Counted from the first letter of the stretch, positions 1 through 7,965 are shown. The stretch: 64,000 bases of DNA from an uncultured Alphaproteobacteria bacterium (GCA_944392835.1 CALXYB010000006.1:1-64000), one strand, 5' to 3'. Notes: a model not told the origin generated them from the sequence alone. Numbers and translations: made by a program.

Positions 1-477
1 ACAGTTGTGGCAAGACCCAAACCCAGTTTGGATGAGTTGGTCTTGAAGTTTGTGTTGGCGGCTTTTGTTTATTATCCTGAATTGGTAGCTGAATATGAAG
101 AAAAGATGTCTTTTTTTGATTTTAATAATCAGCGTTTGCGCGCGATGTATGACCAAATGAGCGAAATTTGCTCCGAAAATGAACAAATTACTTTTGCCGA
201 AATGTATAAGTGCTTGGAAGAAAAAGGTTTTGGTAAGGATTTGGCTGAGCTATGGGAACTTAATATGTTTAAACAGCAGAATCCCTATCTTCCCAAAATA
301 CGTTCGGAAATTGATACCAAAATTATTGAGGTTCAGCTCAAACAGTTGGAAAATGAGATAAGAGAGTGCTTGCGAATCATTCAAACTTCCGAGTCGTTTC
401 CGGAAGATGTGTATAAGCACTATGAATCGTTAAAAAAAGAAAAAGAAGCACTGCTTGATACACAAAATTTTAATTAA
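1..477 (+). CDS. dnaG: DNA primase DnaG, C-terminal end (partial)
   Basis: The frame is open from base 1, so this is the 3' end of a gene that starts outside the window; the GTG at base 7 is internal. About 157 residues remain. They are helical and charged and fit the C-terminal helicase-binding part of bacterial primase, which docks on DnaB at the replication fork. The zinc-binding and TOPRIM domains would lie upstream. The call rests on the weakly conserved C-terminal helices and on the next gene being rpoD, the usual partner in Alphaproteobacteria. A different upstream gene cannot be excluded from this fragment alone. Confidence 0.75.
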   Translation, partial: TVVARPKPSLDELVLKFVLAAFVYYPELVAEYEEKMSFFDFNNQRLRAMYDQMSEICSENEQITFAEMYKCLEEKGFGKDLAELWELNMFKQQNPYLPKIRSEIDTKIIEVQLKQLENEIRECLRIIQTSESFPEDVYKHYESLKKEKEALLDTQNFN

Positions 478-520
478 TGTTATGTAATATAATCCGCGGA
501 AAACCAAACAAGACAGCAAC

Positions 521-618
521 AAGCAGCGAATCGGCTTCTTTTTTGTGTTAAAGCAAGTGTTGACAAAAAGCTTTAAAATTATTAAAAAAAGTGCCAGCTA
601 GCAGTTTTTCGGGCTTTT
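521..618 (+). promoter_or_regulatory. rpoD leader: TTGACA box and hairpin
   Basis: The dnaG-rpoD gap holds a TTGACA at 560-565 with only a poor AT-rich -10 behind it. It is followed by a weak hairpin at about 585-618: an A-run and TGCC pair with GGGC and a T-run, around a GCTAGC core. A short AAGC/GCTT stem before six Ts lies at 521-542. These could give a separate rpoD promoter and attenuation between dnaG and rpoD, as in other dnaG-rpoD operons. This is inference. Confidence 0.35.
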
Positions 619-672
619 TTGTCTGGTTAAGGCCTGAAGTTTAAAAAAATAGAATTTTTTTTAAGGAACGAC

Positions 673-2739
673 ATGTCAGATACAGAAAATCAAGACTATT
701 ACGAAGGCGGTGCGGCTGACGCGCCGTTGATTGATTCATTAGGCAGCGCCGTAAAACGTCTTATTGATAAGGGTAAGATTCGCGGCTATATAACCGTTGA
801 GGAGCTTAATAAAGCTTTGCCTTCGGAAAGAGAAACTTCCGAACAGATTGAAGATATTATGTCAGAAATCTCGGATTTGGGGATTAGTATTATTTCTGAA
901 TCCGATGCCGATAATTTTGAGCCGGATGTTATTGAGGAAGAAGAAGATTACGACGAGACCGGCAATTTTGACGAGAAAGAATTAGGACGTTCTGACGACC
1001 CCGTGCGTATGTATTTGAAAGAAATGGGCACGGTTGAACTCTTATCCAGAGAAGGCGAAATTGCTATTGCTAAGCGTATTGAAGCCGGAAAAACCGTGAT
1101 GATTGACGGTTTGTGTGAAAGCCCGATGACCTTGAAGGCTATTGCCGGATGGCGTGATGACCTTGTTGAAGGCAAGATGCAGCTTCGTGATATCGTTGAT
1201 TTGGAAATGATGTATGGCGATGATCCAGAGGCTTTGGCTTATGAAGATGATGAGGCTCCGGTTGATTTGGATAAGGTTGCCGAAGAGTTGGAAACCAAAG
1301 AAAACCTTGATGACATTGACGAAGATCTAGATGATGATATGGAACTGGAAGATGCCGTTGATGATGAGGTTGAGGATGAAGATGATAGTTCTGATTTAGG
1401 TGAAGACAGGGATGAGGATGCGTCTTCTTCTGATGATGATGACGATGAAGACGGTGTCGGCGGCAGAGCGGCTGCTTCTGTTTCGGCTATGGAAGAGGCA
1501 TTGTTGCAACCTGTTTTGGAAATTTTGAACAAAATCTCAAGCTATTATGATGATTTGAAAAAAATTCAGAGTCAGCGAATTGCCGCAGTCTTGGCCGGAA
1601 AAAATATCAGCCCGAGCGTTGAGAAAAAATATTTGCAGGTGAAAAAAGAGTTGGTTGAGTTGATGAGTTCTATTCACTTGAACGCAACTCGTATTGAGCA
1701 ATTGGTTGAGCAACTTAATGATTTGAACAAGCGCTTGATGGGGCTTGAAGGTAAGTTGTTGCGTTATGCGTTGTCCTGCAAGATTAAACGTGAAGACTTT
1801 TTGGCTGCGTATCAAAAATCAGAGCTTGATCCGAAATGGATTGAAAATATATCTCATAAAACAGATAAACATTGGAAGATGTTTGTTGAAAAGTATGGCG
1901 CTGAAATTGCCGAGTTGCGCGATAATGTAGCTAAAATGGCTCAGGAATGCGGTTTGCCGATTACGGAATATCGCAGAATGGTTGATACTATTAAAAAAGG
2001 TGAGCGTGAGTCTGAGAGAGCAAAGAAGGAAATGATTGAGGCTAACTTGCGCTTGGTTATTTCTATTGCCAAAAAATATACTAACCGTGGTTTGCAGTTC
2101 CTGGATTTGATTCAGGAAGGTAATATCGGTTTGATGAAAGCCGTTGATAAGTTTGAATATCGCCGCGGTTATAAGTTCTCAACTTATGCAACTTGGTGGA
2201 TTAGACAAGCTATTACGCGTTCTATTGCCGACCAAGCCAGAACTATTCGTATTCCGGTTCATATGATTGAGACAATTAACAAATTGGTCAGAACTTCTCG
2301 TCAGATGTTGTCAGAGATGGGCAGAGAGCCTGTACCGGAAGAGTTGGCCGAGCGTCTGTCTATGCCTTTGGAAAAAGTGCGTAAAGTTATGAAAATTGCT
2401 AAAGAACCGGTTTCTTTGGAGGCTCCGGTCGGCGATGAAGAAGATTCTTCTCTGGGCGATTTTATTGCTGATGAGAGCGCTTTGCAGCCACTTGATTCCG
2501 CAATTCATTCTAATCTTAAAGAGACTTGCACGAGGATTTTGTCATCCTTGACCCCGAGAGAAGAACGTGTTTTGCGTATGCGTTTCGGTATCGGTATGAA
2601 TACGGATCACACCTTGGAAGAGGTTGGACAGCAGTTTAATGTTACGCGTGAGCGTATTCGTCAGATTGAAGCAAAAGCTTTGCGTAAACTTAAACATCCG
2701 TCAAGGTCGCGAAAGTTGCGTTCTTTCTTGGATAACTAA
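673..2739 (+). CDS. rpoD: RNA polymerase primary sigma factor RpoD (sigma-70)
   Basis: This is the housekeeping sigma factor that directs RNA polymerase to -35/-10 promoters. Region 1.1 is at the N-terminus, region 1.2 at about residues 105-135 ([11 protein letters not shown]), and regions 2.1-2.4 at about 465-530 with [15 protein letters not shown]. Region 4.2 ends the protein, with [20 protein letters not shown]. Between regions 1.2 and 2 lies the usual non-conserved insert; here roughly residues 180-275 are extremely acidic, with runs of Asp, Glu and Ser. The length of 688 is typical for an alphaproteobacterial RpoD. The ATG follows AAGGAA. Many TTGACA-N17 promoters in this window fit its expected specificity. 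Confidence 0.98.
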   Translation: MSDTENQDYYEGGAADAPLIDSLGSAVKRLIDKGKIRGYITVEELNKALPSERETSEQIEDIMSEISDLGISIISESDADNFEPDVIEEEEDYDETGNFDEKELGRSDDPVRMYLKEMGTVELLSREGEIAIAKRIEAGKTVMIDGLCESPMTLKAIAGWRDDLVEGKMQLRDIVDLEMMYGDDPEALAYEDDEAPVDLDKVAEELETKENLDDIDEDLDDDMELEDAVDDEVEDEDDSSDLGEDRDEDASSSDDDDDEDGVGGRAAASVSAMEEALLQPVLEILNKISSYYDDLKKIQSQRIAAVLAGKNISPSVEKKYLQVKKELVELMSSIHLNATRIEQLVEQLNDLNKRLMGLEGKLLRYALSCKIKREDFLAAYQKSELDPKWIENISHKTDKHWKMFVEKYGAEIAELRDNVAKMAQECGLPITEYRRMVDTIKKGERESERAKKEMIEANLRLVISIAKKYTNRGLQFLDLIQEGNIGLMKAVDKFEYRRGYKFSTYATWWIRQAITRSIADQARTIRIPVHMIETINKLVRTSRQMLSEMGREPVPEELAERLSMPLEKVRKVMKIAKEPVSLEAPVGDEEDSSLGDFIADESALQPLDSAIHSNLKETCTRILSSLTPREERVLRMRFGIGMNTDHTLEEVGQQFNVTRERIRQIEAKALRKLKHPSRSRKLRSFLDN

Positions 2740-2750
2740 AAATGAAAAAA

Positions 2751-2776
2751 GCCCTGCAAAAAGCGGGGTTTTTTTA
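2751..2776 (+). terminator. Rho-independent terminator after rpoD
   Basis: CCCTGC (2752-2757) and GCGGGG (2763-2768) form a stem with one T-G wobble around an A5 loop. A run of eight Ts follows. Confidence 0.85.
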
Positions 2777-2786
2777 TAAGAAGTAT

Positions 2787-2815
2787 TTGACAGAATATTT
2801 TATGAAGCGTATAGT
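2787..2815 (+). promoter_or_regulatory. Sigma-70 promoter for the 2846 gene
   Basis: A perfect TTGACA (2787-2792), a spacer of 17, then TATAGT (2810-2815). The transcript would start near 2822, leaving a leader of about 24 bases with no Shine-Dalgarno. Confidence 0.75.
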
Positions 2816-2845
2816 CCCGAACGTAAATCTTATATATTGTATATT

Positions 2846-3253
2846 ATGAAGTCAGACGAATTATTAAAAGAAGCGCGAGGAAGTTCAGTAGCCGCGCTGC
2901 GTTTGGGTAAAGATATCGTCAATGGCGATGTTGAATTACCGATTGGAAAAATGCTTGAGGCTTTCTCTATTATTTATCTTATCTATTTAGGATATGGTAA
3001 GGAATATGATGAAGCCAAAACAGAACAGGAAAAGGAACGGTCTTTGCACTGGTTGAATATGTTTCAGAAAGTTGTGAATGACTTTTATGAAGTTTTTTAT
3101 GACTTTGAGATTGAGATATTGTCATATTTGTCTGGTTTGAAAAAGTCGGAGATGACAGAAGACGAGGTGAAGACGGTGAAGAATTTTATGAAAGCATGTC
3201 AAAAGGACGACAATTTGTCTGTGGAGCTTAGAAATTTTGAGCTTGCTGAATAA
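2846..3253 (+). CDS. Unknown protein, 135 aa
   Basis: I do not recognise this family. It is a soluble, acidic, mostly helical protein with no signal peptide or membrane span and no catalytic motif that I can see. The ATG at 2846 is preferred to the TTG three codons upstream, which has no support. There is no Shine-Dalgarno: the leader is all A and T. The gene stands alone between the rpoD terminator and its own terminator and has a strong promoter (2787-2815), so it is an independent unit. It belongs with the other unknown genes in this window that lack a Shine-Dalgarno. Confidence 0.7.
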   Translation: MKSDELLKEARGSSVAALRLGKDIVNGDVELPIGKMLEAFSIIYLIYLGYGKEYDEAKTEQEKERSLHWLNMFQKVVNDFYEVFYDFEIEILSYLSGLKKSEMTEDEVKTVKNFMKACQKDDNLSVELRNFELAE

Positions 3254-3268
3254 ATGAAGTTCTATTCA

Positions 3269-3312
3269 GAAGAGCATTTGAGGCTTTAAAAGTCTTTAAA
3301 TGCTCTTTTTTG
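3269..3312 (+). terminator. Rho-independent terminator
   Basis: AGAGCATTT (3271-3279) pairs with AAATGCTCT (3298-3306) and a T-run follows. It ends the 2846 gene. Confidence 0.85.
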
Positions 3313-3321
3313 TATAAATGT

Positions 3322-3350
3322 TTGACAAAATAGTTTTATTGAATTAGGTT
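3322..3350 (+). promoter_or_regulatory. Sigma-70 promoter for the 3384 gene
   Basis: TTGACA (3322-3327), a spacer of 17, TAGGTT (3345-3350). The -10 resembles the TAGTTT found in the same position before the 20675 gene. Confidence 0.65.
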
Positions 3351-3383
3351 TGAGTTTGTTTAATTTAAAAATTTATATTTATT

Positions 3384-3827
3384 ATGAAAAAAAGAACTTT
3401 AGCAGTTAAGACTGCACAGCAGGCTTTTGCATTAATGAAATCTATGCTCGCTGCGTGTCCATTGGATAACGAGCTGGTAGAAAAACAAGATCATAAAGAT
3501 ATGGAAGTAGGCGATGTTTTAGATGCAGATACTGTTTATCATCTGAAACTCGTGTGGTTGAAACGTGGTGATAATGATCTGGTTGGATGCCCGTGTTTCT
3601 TGTGTCCATTTAATGGTGTGTTGCCTAATGGTGTTCATCTTGTTACTCAGGCGTATGTGAAAATATTTTCAACCAAAGTCTTGCATAATTGTAAGATGCA
3701 CTTAAAAGGTGATGAGCTGGAGTGGACAGAAATCAAAGACGGTGATGAATTTGTTATGAAGGAAGAAGCCGGATTTCCTGAAGAGCACTTTGTCTACCGT
3801 GGTGGAGAGATTTTTGAAGTGAAGTGA
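3384..3827 (+). CDS. Unknown protein with a C-x-C-x2-C cluster, 147 aa
   Basis: The family is not recognised. The protein is soluble and short. Residues 69-74 hold three cysteines (CPCFLC) and Cys25 lies upstream, so a metal site or redox role is possible but unproven. The N-terminal 20 residues are basic and helical; the rest looks beta-rich. The ATG has no Shine-Dalgarno and follows a long A/T leader almost identical to that of the 11118 gene. It has its own promoter and terminator. Confidence 0.65.
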   Translation: MKKRTLAVKTAQQAFALMKSMLAACPLDNELVEKQDHKDMEVGDVLDADTVYHLKLVWLKRGDNDLVGCPCFLCPFNGVLPNGVHLVTQAYVKIFSTKVLHNCKMHLKGDELEWTEIKDGDEFVMKEEAGFPEEHFVYRGGEIFEVK

Positions 3828-3853
3828 TTTGCTTTGAAGTTCAATAATTTTTT

Positions 3854-3892
3854 AATCCTTGCAAAATGTGAATTTTGCGAGGATTATTTTTT
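3854..3892 (+). terminator. Rho-independent terminator
   Basis: A 13-bp stem (3854-3866 with 3873-3885) with one G-T pair is followed by a T-rich tract. Confidence 0.85.
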
Positions 3893-3901
3893 AAATTATG
3901 C

Positions 3902-3930
3902 TTGACTTAAGCGGACGAATTTCATATCTT
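3902..3930 (+). promoter_or_regulatory. Promoter of the tRNA(CAT) gene
   Basis: TTGACT (3902-3907), a spacer of 17, TATCTT (3925-3930), 13 bases before the mature tRNA. Confidence 0.65.
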
Positions 3931-3943
3931 CTTTTTTGTCATC

Positions 3944-4020
3944 GGGCCCTTAGCTCAGTTGGTTAGAGCAGGCCGCTCATAACGGTCTGGTCGCAGGTTC
4001 GAGTCCGGCAGGGCCCACCA
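3944..4020 (+). tRNA. tRNA with anticodon CAT, probably tRNA-Ile2
   Basis: This is a 77-base cloverleaf with an encoded CCA. The acceptor GGGCCCT pairs with AGGGCCC, and the anticodon loop CTCATAA gives CAT. The sequence around the anticodon (GCAGGC...CTCATAA) and the GGTCGC variable/T-arm segment look more like the isoleucine tRNA whose C34 is converted to lysidine and reads AUA than like elongator methionine tRNA. Elongator tRNA-Met is the alternative. Confidence 0.93.
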
Positions 4021-4021
4021 T

Positions 4022-4053
4022 AAAAAAACTCTCCCATAGCGGAGAGTTTTTTT
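4022..4053 (+). terminator. Terminator after the tRNA
   Basis: AACTCTCC pairs with GGAGAGTT, with an A-run before and seven Ts after. Confidence 0.85.
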
Positions 4054-4176
4054 ATGGTGATTTGTGTGTGGAGAGAAATTTTATCTAATAATTTTTTTTG
4101 AGATGATAAATCTTTACATAATCTTAACTCTTGTGTTTTTCAATAAATAAAAAGATTGAAGTGAGAGAGTTGTTTT

Positions 4177-4581
4177 ATGGAAAAGCAAGAAGTTTATGAG
4201 GAAATTCTGAAAAAATATATGAAGGCTTTGGCTGAATATGATTTGGATGGGTTATGCAATCTTTTTACCAAAGATGCTAAAGTTTATTCGCCGTTATTGG
4301 GGTGGATTGAGCCGAGAATCTTTTTTGAGAAAATGTGCACATTATCTGATGGTGCAAAATCGTATCAAATTTTGCATAATACGCTGATGAGTACGGAAGG
4401 AAAGCCAGTGTTGATTAAGCATTTTACTTATCATTGGGCTGTGAAAGATGGGCGTGAAACAACCTTTGAGGTTTGTGATGTCTTTGAGTTTAATGAGAAT
4501 AATATGATTACGAAAGAAACGATTTTGTATGACACATATCAGTTACGATTGGATATGGGCGGAAATCCTTTAGATTATTAA
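4177..4581 (+). CDS. SnoaL-like (NTF2-fold) protein, 134 aa
   Basis: The length and pattern fit the NTF2-like cone fold. An N-terminal helix (EEILKKYMKALAEYDLDGL) leads into a FTKDAKVYSP turn, then a helix and long antiparallel strands with HFTYHWAV and FEVCDVFEFNENNMI. Members of this fold are isomerases, small-molecule hydrolases or binding proteins, so no substrate can be named. The ATG at 4177 follows a purine-rich GAGAGAG about 7 bases upstream. The gene stands alone between a tRNA terminator and its own terminator. Confidence 0.75.
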   Translation: MEKQEVYEEILKKYMKALAEYDLDGLCNLFTKDAKVYSPLLGWIEPRIFFEKMCTLSDGAKSYQILHNTLMSTEGKPVLIKHFTYHWAVKDGRETTFEVCDVFEFNENNMITKETILYDTYQLRLDMGGNPLDY

Positions 4582-4583
4582 AC

Positions 4584-4618
4584 AAAAAAGAGCAGGGATG
4601 TTTTCCCGCTCTTTTTTT
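4584..4618 (+). terminator. Rho-independent terminator, possibly bidirectional
   Basis: AGAGC-GGGA pairs with TCCC-GCTCT, with an A-run on the left and seven Ts on the right. It can serve the 4177 gene and the converging gene that ends at 4635. Confidence 0.85.
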
Positions 4619-4634
4619 GTGTAAAGGATAAGAC

Positions 4635-5021
4635 TTATTCCATTACTTTTGCCGAAGCAAAGTTTGATGGAATTTGTCTTTGATTTATGAAATCAAAGTT
4701 TTCTCCCCACGGAAGGATGTGGGAAGCATCAAAGTTTTGGGCCGGATTTTCATTATCTACCACTATTCCGGTTACGAATATTTGGTAATTGCTTAATGAA
4801 ACCTTGGGGATGAAGGTGAATTTTTCTACATCTACTCCAAATTGTTTTAGGAGGCCGCGCATTTGATGCGGTGTCCAACTGTAGATGTAAATTTTTGCAC
4901 CTTCGTTCATAGCCTCAATCATTGCATCATAGAGCTTCTGATTGAGTGAATACCCAAAATCAGACAACAGCAAGGTACCTTGTATATCTACAAGAGAACC
5001 TTTAATGACCATTTTGTTCAT
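4635..5021 (-). CDS. HAD-like protein, 128 aa
   Basis: The protein starts with a strand and LVDIQGTLL, which matches HAD motif I (DxDGT) except that the second Asp, normally the general acid/base, is Gln. Ser58 in IYSW sits where motif II (S/T) belongs, and IVVDNEN near residue 98 resembles motif IV. It is short for a HAD enzyme and probably has no cap domain. Loss of the second Asp argues against ordinary phosphatase activity. The ATG at 5021 is chosen over an upstream TTG; a further ATG lies at 5012. No Shine-Dalgarno is visible. A good promoter lies at 5063-5091. Confidence 0.6.
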   Translation of the reverse strand: MNKMVIKGSLVDIQGTLLLSDFGYSLNQKLYDAMIEAMNEGAKIYIYSWTPHQMRGLLKQFGVDVEKFTFIPKVSLSNYQIFVTGIVVDNENPAQNFDASHILPWGENFDFINQRQIPSNFASAKVME

Positions 5022-5062
5022 AATATATGTTTTGAAGTTTATAATAATCAAATTTGTTGTTT

Positions 5063-5091
5063 AGCATATTTATTTTGTGTACAAAAGTCAA
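5063..5091 (-). promoter_or_regulatory. Promoter of the HAD-like gene
   Basis: Read on the minus strand: TTGACT (5091-5086), a spacer of 17, TATGCT (5068-5063). Confidence 0.65.
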
Positions 5092-5262
5092 TAGTTTTGT
5101 CTAATATATGTTTCTTTGAGGTTTTTTTATTGTGTTCAGCAAATGTTTGTGGAATATGTCTTTTCAAATTATATAAGAACTATCTAATATTATCCGCTGT
5201 TTATTTTCAGGTGTTGGCATAAAGTAGCTCTGATTTCATTTTTATCTATAAGGAGTATTTTG

Positions 5263-5430
5263 ATGTCAGAAGATGAAGAATATTTGAGAGAGACACGTTT
5301 AATTACTGAAGCTTTTAATGATTTGTTTCAAAAAATAAAAAAACGAGGTTTTCGGCAGACACATTTTTTCTTGGGTGTGGCGTATGAGGCATATGTGCGG
5401 GATGTGTATGAGGAGATTTGTAAAGATTAA
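5263..5430 (+). CDS. Small unknown protein, 55 aa
   Basis: The ATG at 5263 sits 7 bases after a clear AAGGAG, so this short frame is very likely translated. The product is 55 residues, charged, with an acidic N-terminus (MSEDEEYLRETR) and a helical middle (AFNDLFQKIKKRGF). It has no membrane span or known motif. It precedes an XRE-type regulator gene by 88 bases and may be expressed with it. Function unknown. Confidence 0.65.
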   Translation: MSEDEEYLRETRLITEAFNDLFQKIKKRGFRQTHFFLGVAYEAYVRDVYEEICKD

Positions 5431-5436
5431 AGTGTT

Positions 5437-5452
5437 CTGAACCTTTGTTCAG
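5437..5452. promoter_or_regulatory. Perfect inverted repeat before the XRE gene
   Basis: CTGAAC and GTTCAG flank a CTTT spacer, 66 bases upstream of the XRE regulator start. It could be that regulator's own operator. There is no T-run, so it is not a terminator. Confidence 0.35.
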
Positions 5453-5518
5453 TCTGTCGCAGCTAATATGAAAGCTAGTTCATAGATAAAAGTTTTATTT
5501 TGTGGTATAGGGTGCGAT

Positions 5519-5866
5519 ATGGAAAAGGATTTGAACAAATATTTGGGACTAAAGGTTCGTTCTTTGCGCGAAAATGCACAAATGACGCAAGAAGAGCTTG
5601 CTAATATTTGTGATGTGAGTTGGCGAACGATATCTAATGTGGAAAGAGGTTGTGTTACTCCGGATTTGGCATTGCTTTGTAAAATTTCCAAAAAATTTAA
5701 TGTTGGGCTTGATGATTTGCTGAATATTGAGATTCAAAAAAGAAAGTCTCGTTCCAGAATTGCTACAGAAAATTTGCTGATTGAACGGATTAAGACGATT
5801 GATGATCCGATGCTTGATTGTGTGGTGGAACAGCTCAATGTGATTTTGAAATATTTTGGAGCATAA
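5519..5866 (+). CDS. XRE-family helix-turn-helix regulator, 115 aa
   Basis: Residues 8-63 form a classical HTH_3 domain: LGLKVRSLRENAQMTQEELA, then SWRTISNVERG, then PDLALLCKISKKFNVGLDDLL. The remaining 50 residues are helical, ending in CVVEQLNVILKYFG, and may dimerise. It probably binds DNA near itself; the CTGAAC/GTTCAG palindrome at 5437-5452 is a candidate site. The start is the first ATG in frame; the site in front of it is weak. The LysR gene begins 8 bases downstream, so the two are probably one operon. Confidence 0.88.
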   Translation: MEKDLNKYLGLKVRSLRENAQMTQEELANICDVSWRTISNVERGCVTPDLALLCKISKKFNVGLDDLLNIEIQKRKSRSRIATENLLIERIKTIDDPMLDCVVEQLNVILKYFGA

Positions 5867-5873
5867 TCAGCTG

Positions 5874-6755
5874 ATGAGAATTGGTGATAAGTTAATATTA
5901 TTACGAAAAATTTTGAGCTTCGCTGCCGTGGCAAAAACAGGAAATGTTACGGCAGCTGCGCTTGAAAATGGTATGAAGCAATCAAATCTATCCGGCTATG
6001 TTAAAGATTTGGAAGCCAAAATCGGAACAAAACTGTTTGAATATGGCGACAGGCGTATGATTTTGACTGAAGCCGGTAAGAACTTGTATGAAATTAGTTG
6101 CGGTATTGAGAAATCTGTTTACAAAATTGATAATTATAAATCTCAAAACAACAATATCAGCGGTGCGGTGCGGCTTTGGACCAGTGACGGTTTGGCGGCG
6201 GCTTATTTGTCGTCTTGCTTGCCTGGGTTTTATCAGCTTTATCCTGATGTCAGAATAGAGATTTTGTGTTCTATTGAATCACCTTCTGTGCTTTATGATG
6301 CGGATTTGGCTGTGGTGTATGAAAAACCAGTTCATCCGGATGCTGTGGTGTTGTTTAAACATAATTTGCGTTTTGGTTTGTTTGCTTCCAGAGAATATTT
6401 AGCGGATTTTGGTTATCCGAAAAATATTGAAGATGTTCAGAAAAATCATCGGCTTTGCGTGCGTTCCAATTATCGGGAAGTTTGGGAAGAATGGCGAGAG
6501 TTGGTAGAAAACTGCAATTATGTTGTGGCAGAGACGAACTCTTCATCAATGCTCATGCAACTTACCAAAAGCGGAATTGGAATTGCTCTACATCCTTATA
6601 GTGTCGGAATAAAAGAAGATAGCTTGGTTTGTTTGGATAAATTGAAGTTTGAGTTATCTCATCCGTTTTGGATAGTTTCTTATAAAGATGTTAAGGACCA
6701 GAAAAAGGTTAGGGTGCTGATTGATTATATTAAGAAAGCAACTGCTTCACTATAA
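5874..6755 (+). CDS. LysR-family transcriptional regulator
   Basis: An N-terminal winged HTH lies at residues 10-65 (SFAAVAKTGNVTAAALENG, then KQSNLSGYVKDLEAKIG, then KLFEYGDRRMILTEAG). A LysR substrate domain follows from about residue 88. The length of 293 is normal. The ATG at 5874 is chosen over a TTG at 5856, with GGAG 12 bases upstream. It follows the XRE gene closely and converges on a second, shorter LysR-like gene; the two 3' ends overlap by 26 bases. Its target is not evident, since no metabolic gene diverges from it. Confidence 0.9.
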   Translation: MRIGDKLILLRKILSFAAVAKTGNVTAAALENGMKQSNLSGYVKDLEAKIGTKLFEYGDRRMILTEAGKNLYEISCGIEKSVYKIDNYKSQNNNISGAVRLWTSDGLAAAYLSSCLPGFYQLYPDVRIEILCSIESPSVLYDADLAVVYEKPVHPDAVVLFKHNLRFGLFASREYLADFGYPKNIEDVQKNHRLCVRSNYREVWEEWRELVENCNYVVAETNSSSMLMQLTKSGIGIALHPYSVGIKEDSLVCLDKLKFELSHPFWIVSYKDVKDQKKVRVLIDYIKKATASL

Positions 6756-7281
6756 AGTCATATAAAGAAGCTGCTTGCGGTTTATCCATTCGGCAAGTTA
6801 ACCATAATTTTTGAGATATGTTTCCTTGGGTGGTAAAGTTGGTGTATTCGCAAGGCCATGAGGGTTCTTGGGTGAGGATTGCAATATCTGCGGCTTTAGG
6901 TGAAGAAACAGAGAGAATTTGATATGTTGGGTGTTGGTTTTCAAATTCTGTCAGATTTTTTAGTTCCAATTCAGGGCTTAAGTAAAAGTTTATTTGAGCT
7001 TTTGAGATGGGCGTAAGTATTTTTTCAATTTCTTGAATGTTTTTTTCTATTTTATCGGCAATTTTGGCGATGAATAAGCCTTGATTAGTTGGGGTAACTC
7101 CTTGGTTGCTTCTTTGAAACAGGTTTATGCCAAAAGCCTTTTCAAAATCTGTCAAAAGATGGCTGAGGTTGGCTTGTTTTATGCCATTTTCTTGGGCTAC
7201 TTTAGAAATTTTGCCGTTTTTTAAAACCGCGTCAAAATAAAGCAGACACTTGATTAGAGAAAGTTTTTGTTTGATGTTCAT
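6730..7281 (-). CDS. Short LysR-like regulator, 183 aa
   Basis: The HTH (residues 8-65, with VAQENGIKQANLSHLLTDFE and LFQRSNQGVTPTNQG) is clearly paralogous to the neighbouring LysR; both carry an ENG(M/I)KQ(S/A)NLS block. The effector part is only about 95 residues instead of about 205, so one lobe or both are contracted. The frame is intact and its end overlaps the neighbour's 3' end by 26 bases. It may be a DNA-binding antagonist or a decayed copy. Confidence 0.75.
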   Translation of the reverse strand: MNIKQKLSLIKCLLYFDAVLKNGKISKVAQENGIKQANLSHLLTDFEKAFGINLFQRSNQGVTPTNQGLFIAKIADKIEKNIQEIEKILTPISKAQINFYLSPELELKNLTEFENQHPTYQILSVSSPKAADIAILTQEPSWPCEYTNFTTQGNISQKLWLTCRMDKPQAASLYDFIVKQLLS

Positions 7282-7365
7282 TTTTTGTAATCTCTGTCTT
7301 GATATGTCTCAAAATATATAGTTCTTTATAATATTAGTATATTTTAATGTGTCTTTGGTCAATAC

Positions 7366-7371
7366 TATAAT
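7366..7371 (+). promoter_or_regulatory. TATAAT box six bases before an ATG
   Basis: A perfect TATAAT ends six bases before the ATG of the acetyltransferase gene at 7378. Transcription would begin at or next to the start codon, giving a leaderless mRNA. The -35 region is weak. Confidence 0.4.
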
Positions 7372-7377
7372 GGTTTT

Positions 7378-7965
7378 ATGACTGAAAAATCTATAGAAAT
7401 AGTTGTTGTCCAAAAACAAGCGGATTTTGATGAGGCTATGAAAATCCGACGTAAGGTTTTTGTTGAAGAACAAAAAATTCCCGAAGAAAAAGAATTTGAC
7501 GGGAATGATTTTGTTTCTACACATCTTTTGGCAAAGGTAGATGGTGTTGCCGTTGGTACTATGCGGATAAGATATTTTGCTGATTTTACAAAATTTGAAC
7601 GCATGGCGGTGTTAAGGCCGTTTCGGAAATCCGATATTACGGACAAAATTATGAATAAGGGTTTTGAGTTTGTGGCGCGGAAAGGGTATCGGCAAGTTTA
7701 CGGAATGTGTAAGAAAGAGCTTCTGAACCGTTGGAAAGCTTGTGGATATGAAAAAATTGAAGGAGCTCCGGTTTTACAGCATAATGGAATGGAACTTATT
7801 CCGATTAAGCGTGAGCTTCCCAAAAATTCAAGAGCACTTAATATTTGTTCGCACCCGGAGCTTTTAACGGCTCGGGAGGATGCTTGGGATGAGGTGTTTG
7901 CTTCTTCTGATAAAAATTTGATGCTGATTGCAAATATTAAAAATAAGCTATCTTCCGAAAAATAA
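7378..7965 (+). CDS. GNAT-family N-acetyltransferase (ElaA/YjcF-like)
   Basis: Residues 1-135 form a GNAT domain. The start IEIVVVQKQADFDEAMKIRR and VFVEEQKIPEEKEFD matches the ElaA/YjcF branch, HLLAKVDGVAVGTMRIRY is the central strand pair, and FERMAVLRPFRKSDI is the acetyl-CoA pyrophosphate loop region. The variant RKSDI in place of the usual GxG/A lowers certainty about catalysis. About 60 extra residues follow the domain. There is no Shine-Dalgarno, and TATAAT stands only 6 bases before the ATG. The substrate is unknown. Confidence 0.82.
   Translation: MTEKSIEIVVVQKQADFDEAMKIRRKVFVEEQKIPEEKEFDGNDFVSTHLLAKVDGVAVGTMRIRYFADFTKFERMAVLRPFRKSDITDKIMNKGFEFVARKGYRQVYGMCKKELLNRWKACGYEKIEGAPVLQHNGMELIPIKRELPKNSRALNICSHPELLTAREDAWDEVFASSDKNLMLIANIKNKLSSEK

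Noticed and set aside
1239..1532. Ser-rich frame on the minus strand inside rpoD
   Set aside because: It is the reverse complement of the Asp/Glu codons in the acidic insert of RpoD.
4980..5222. Open frame of 80 codons on the plus strand
   Set aside because: It covers the promoter and start of the minus-strand HAD-like gene. The product is Cys/Phe/Leu-rich, as expected from AT-rich non-coding DNA.
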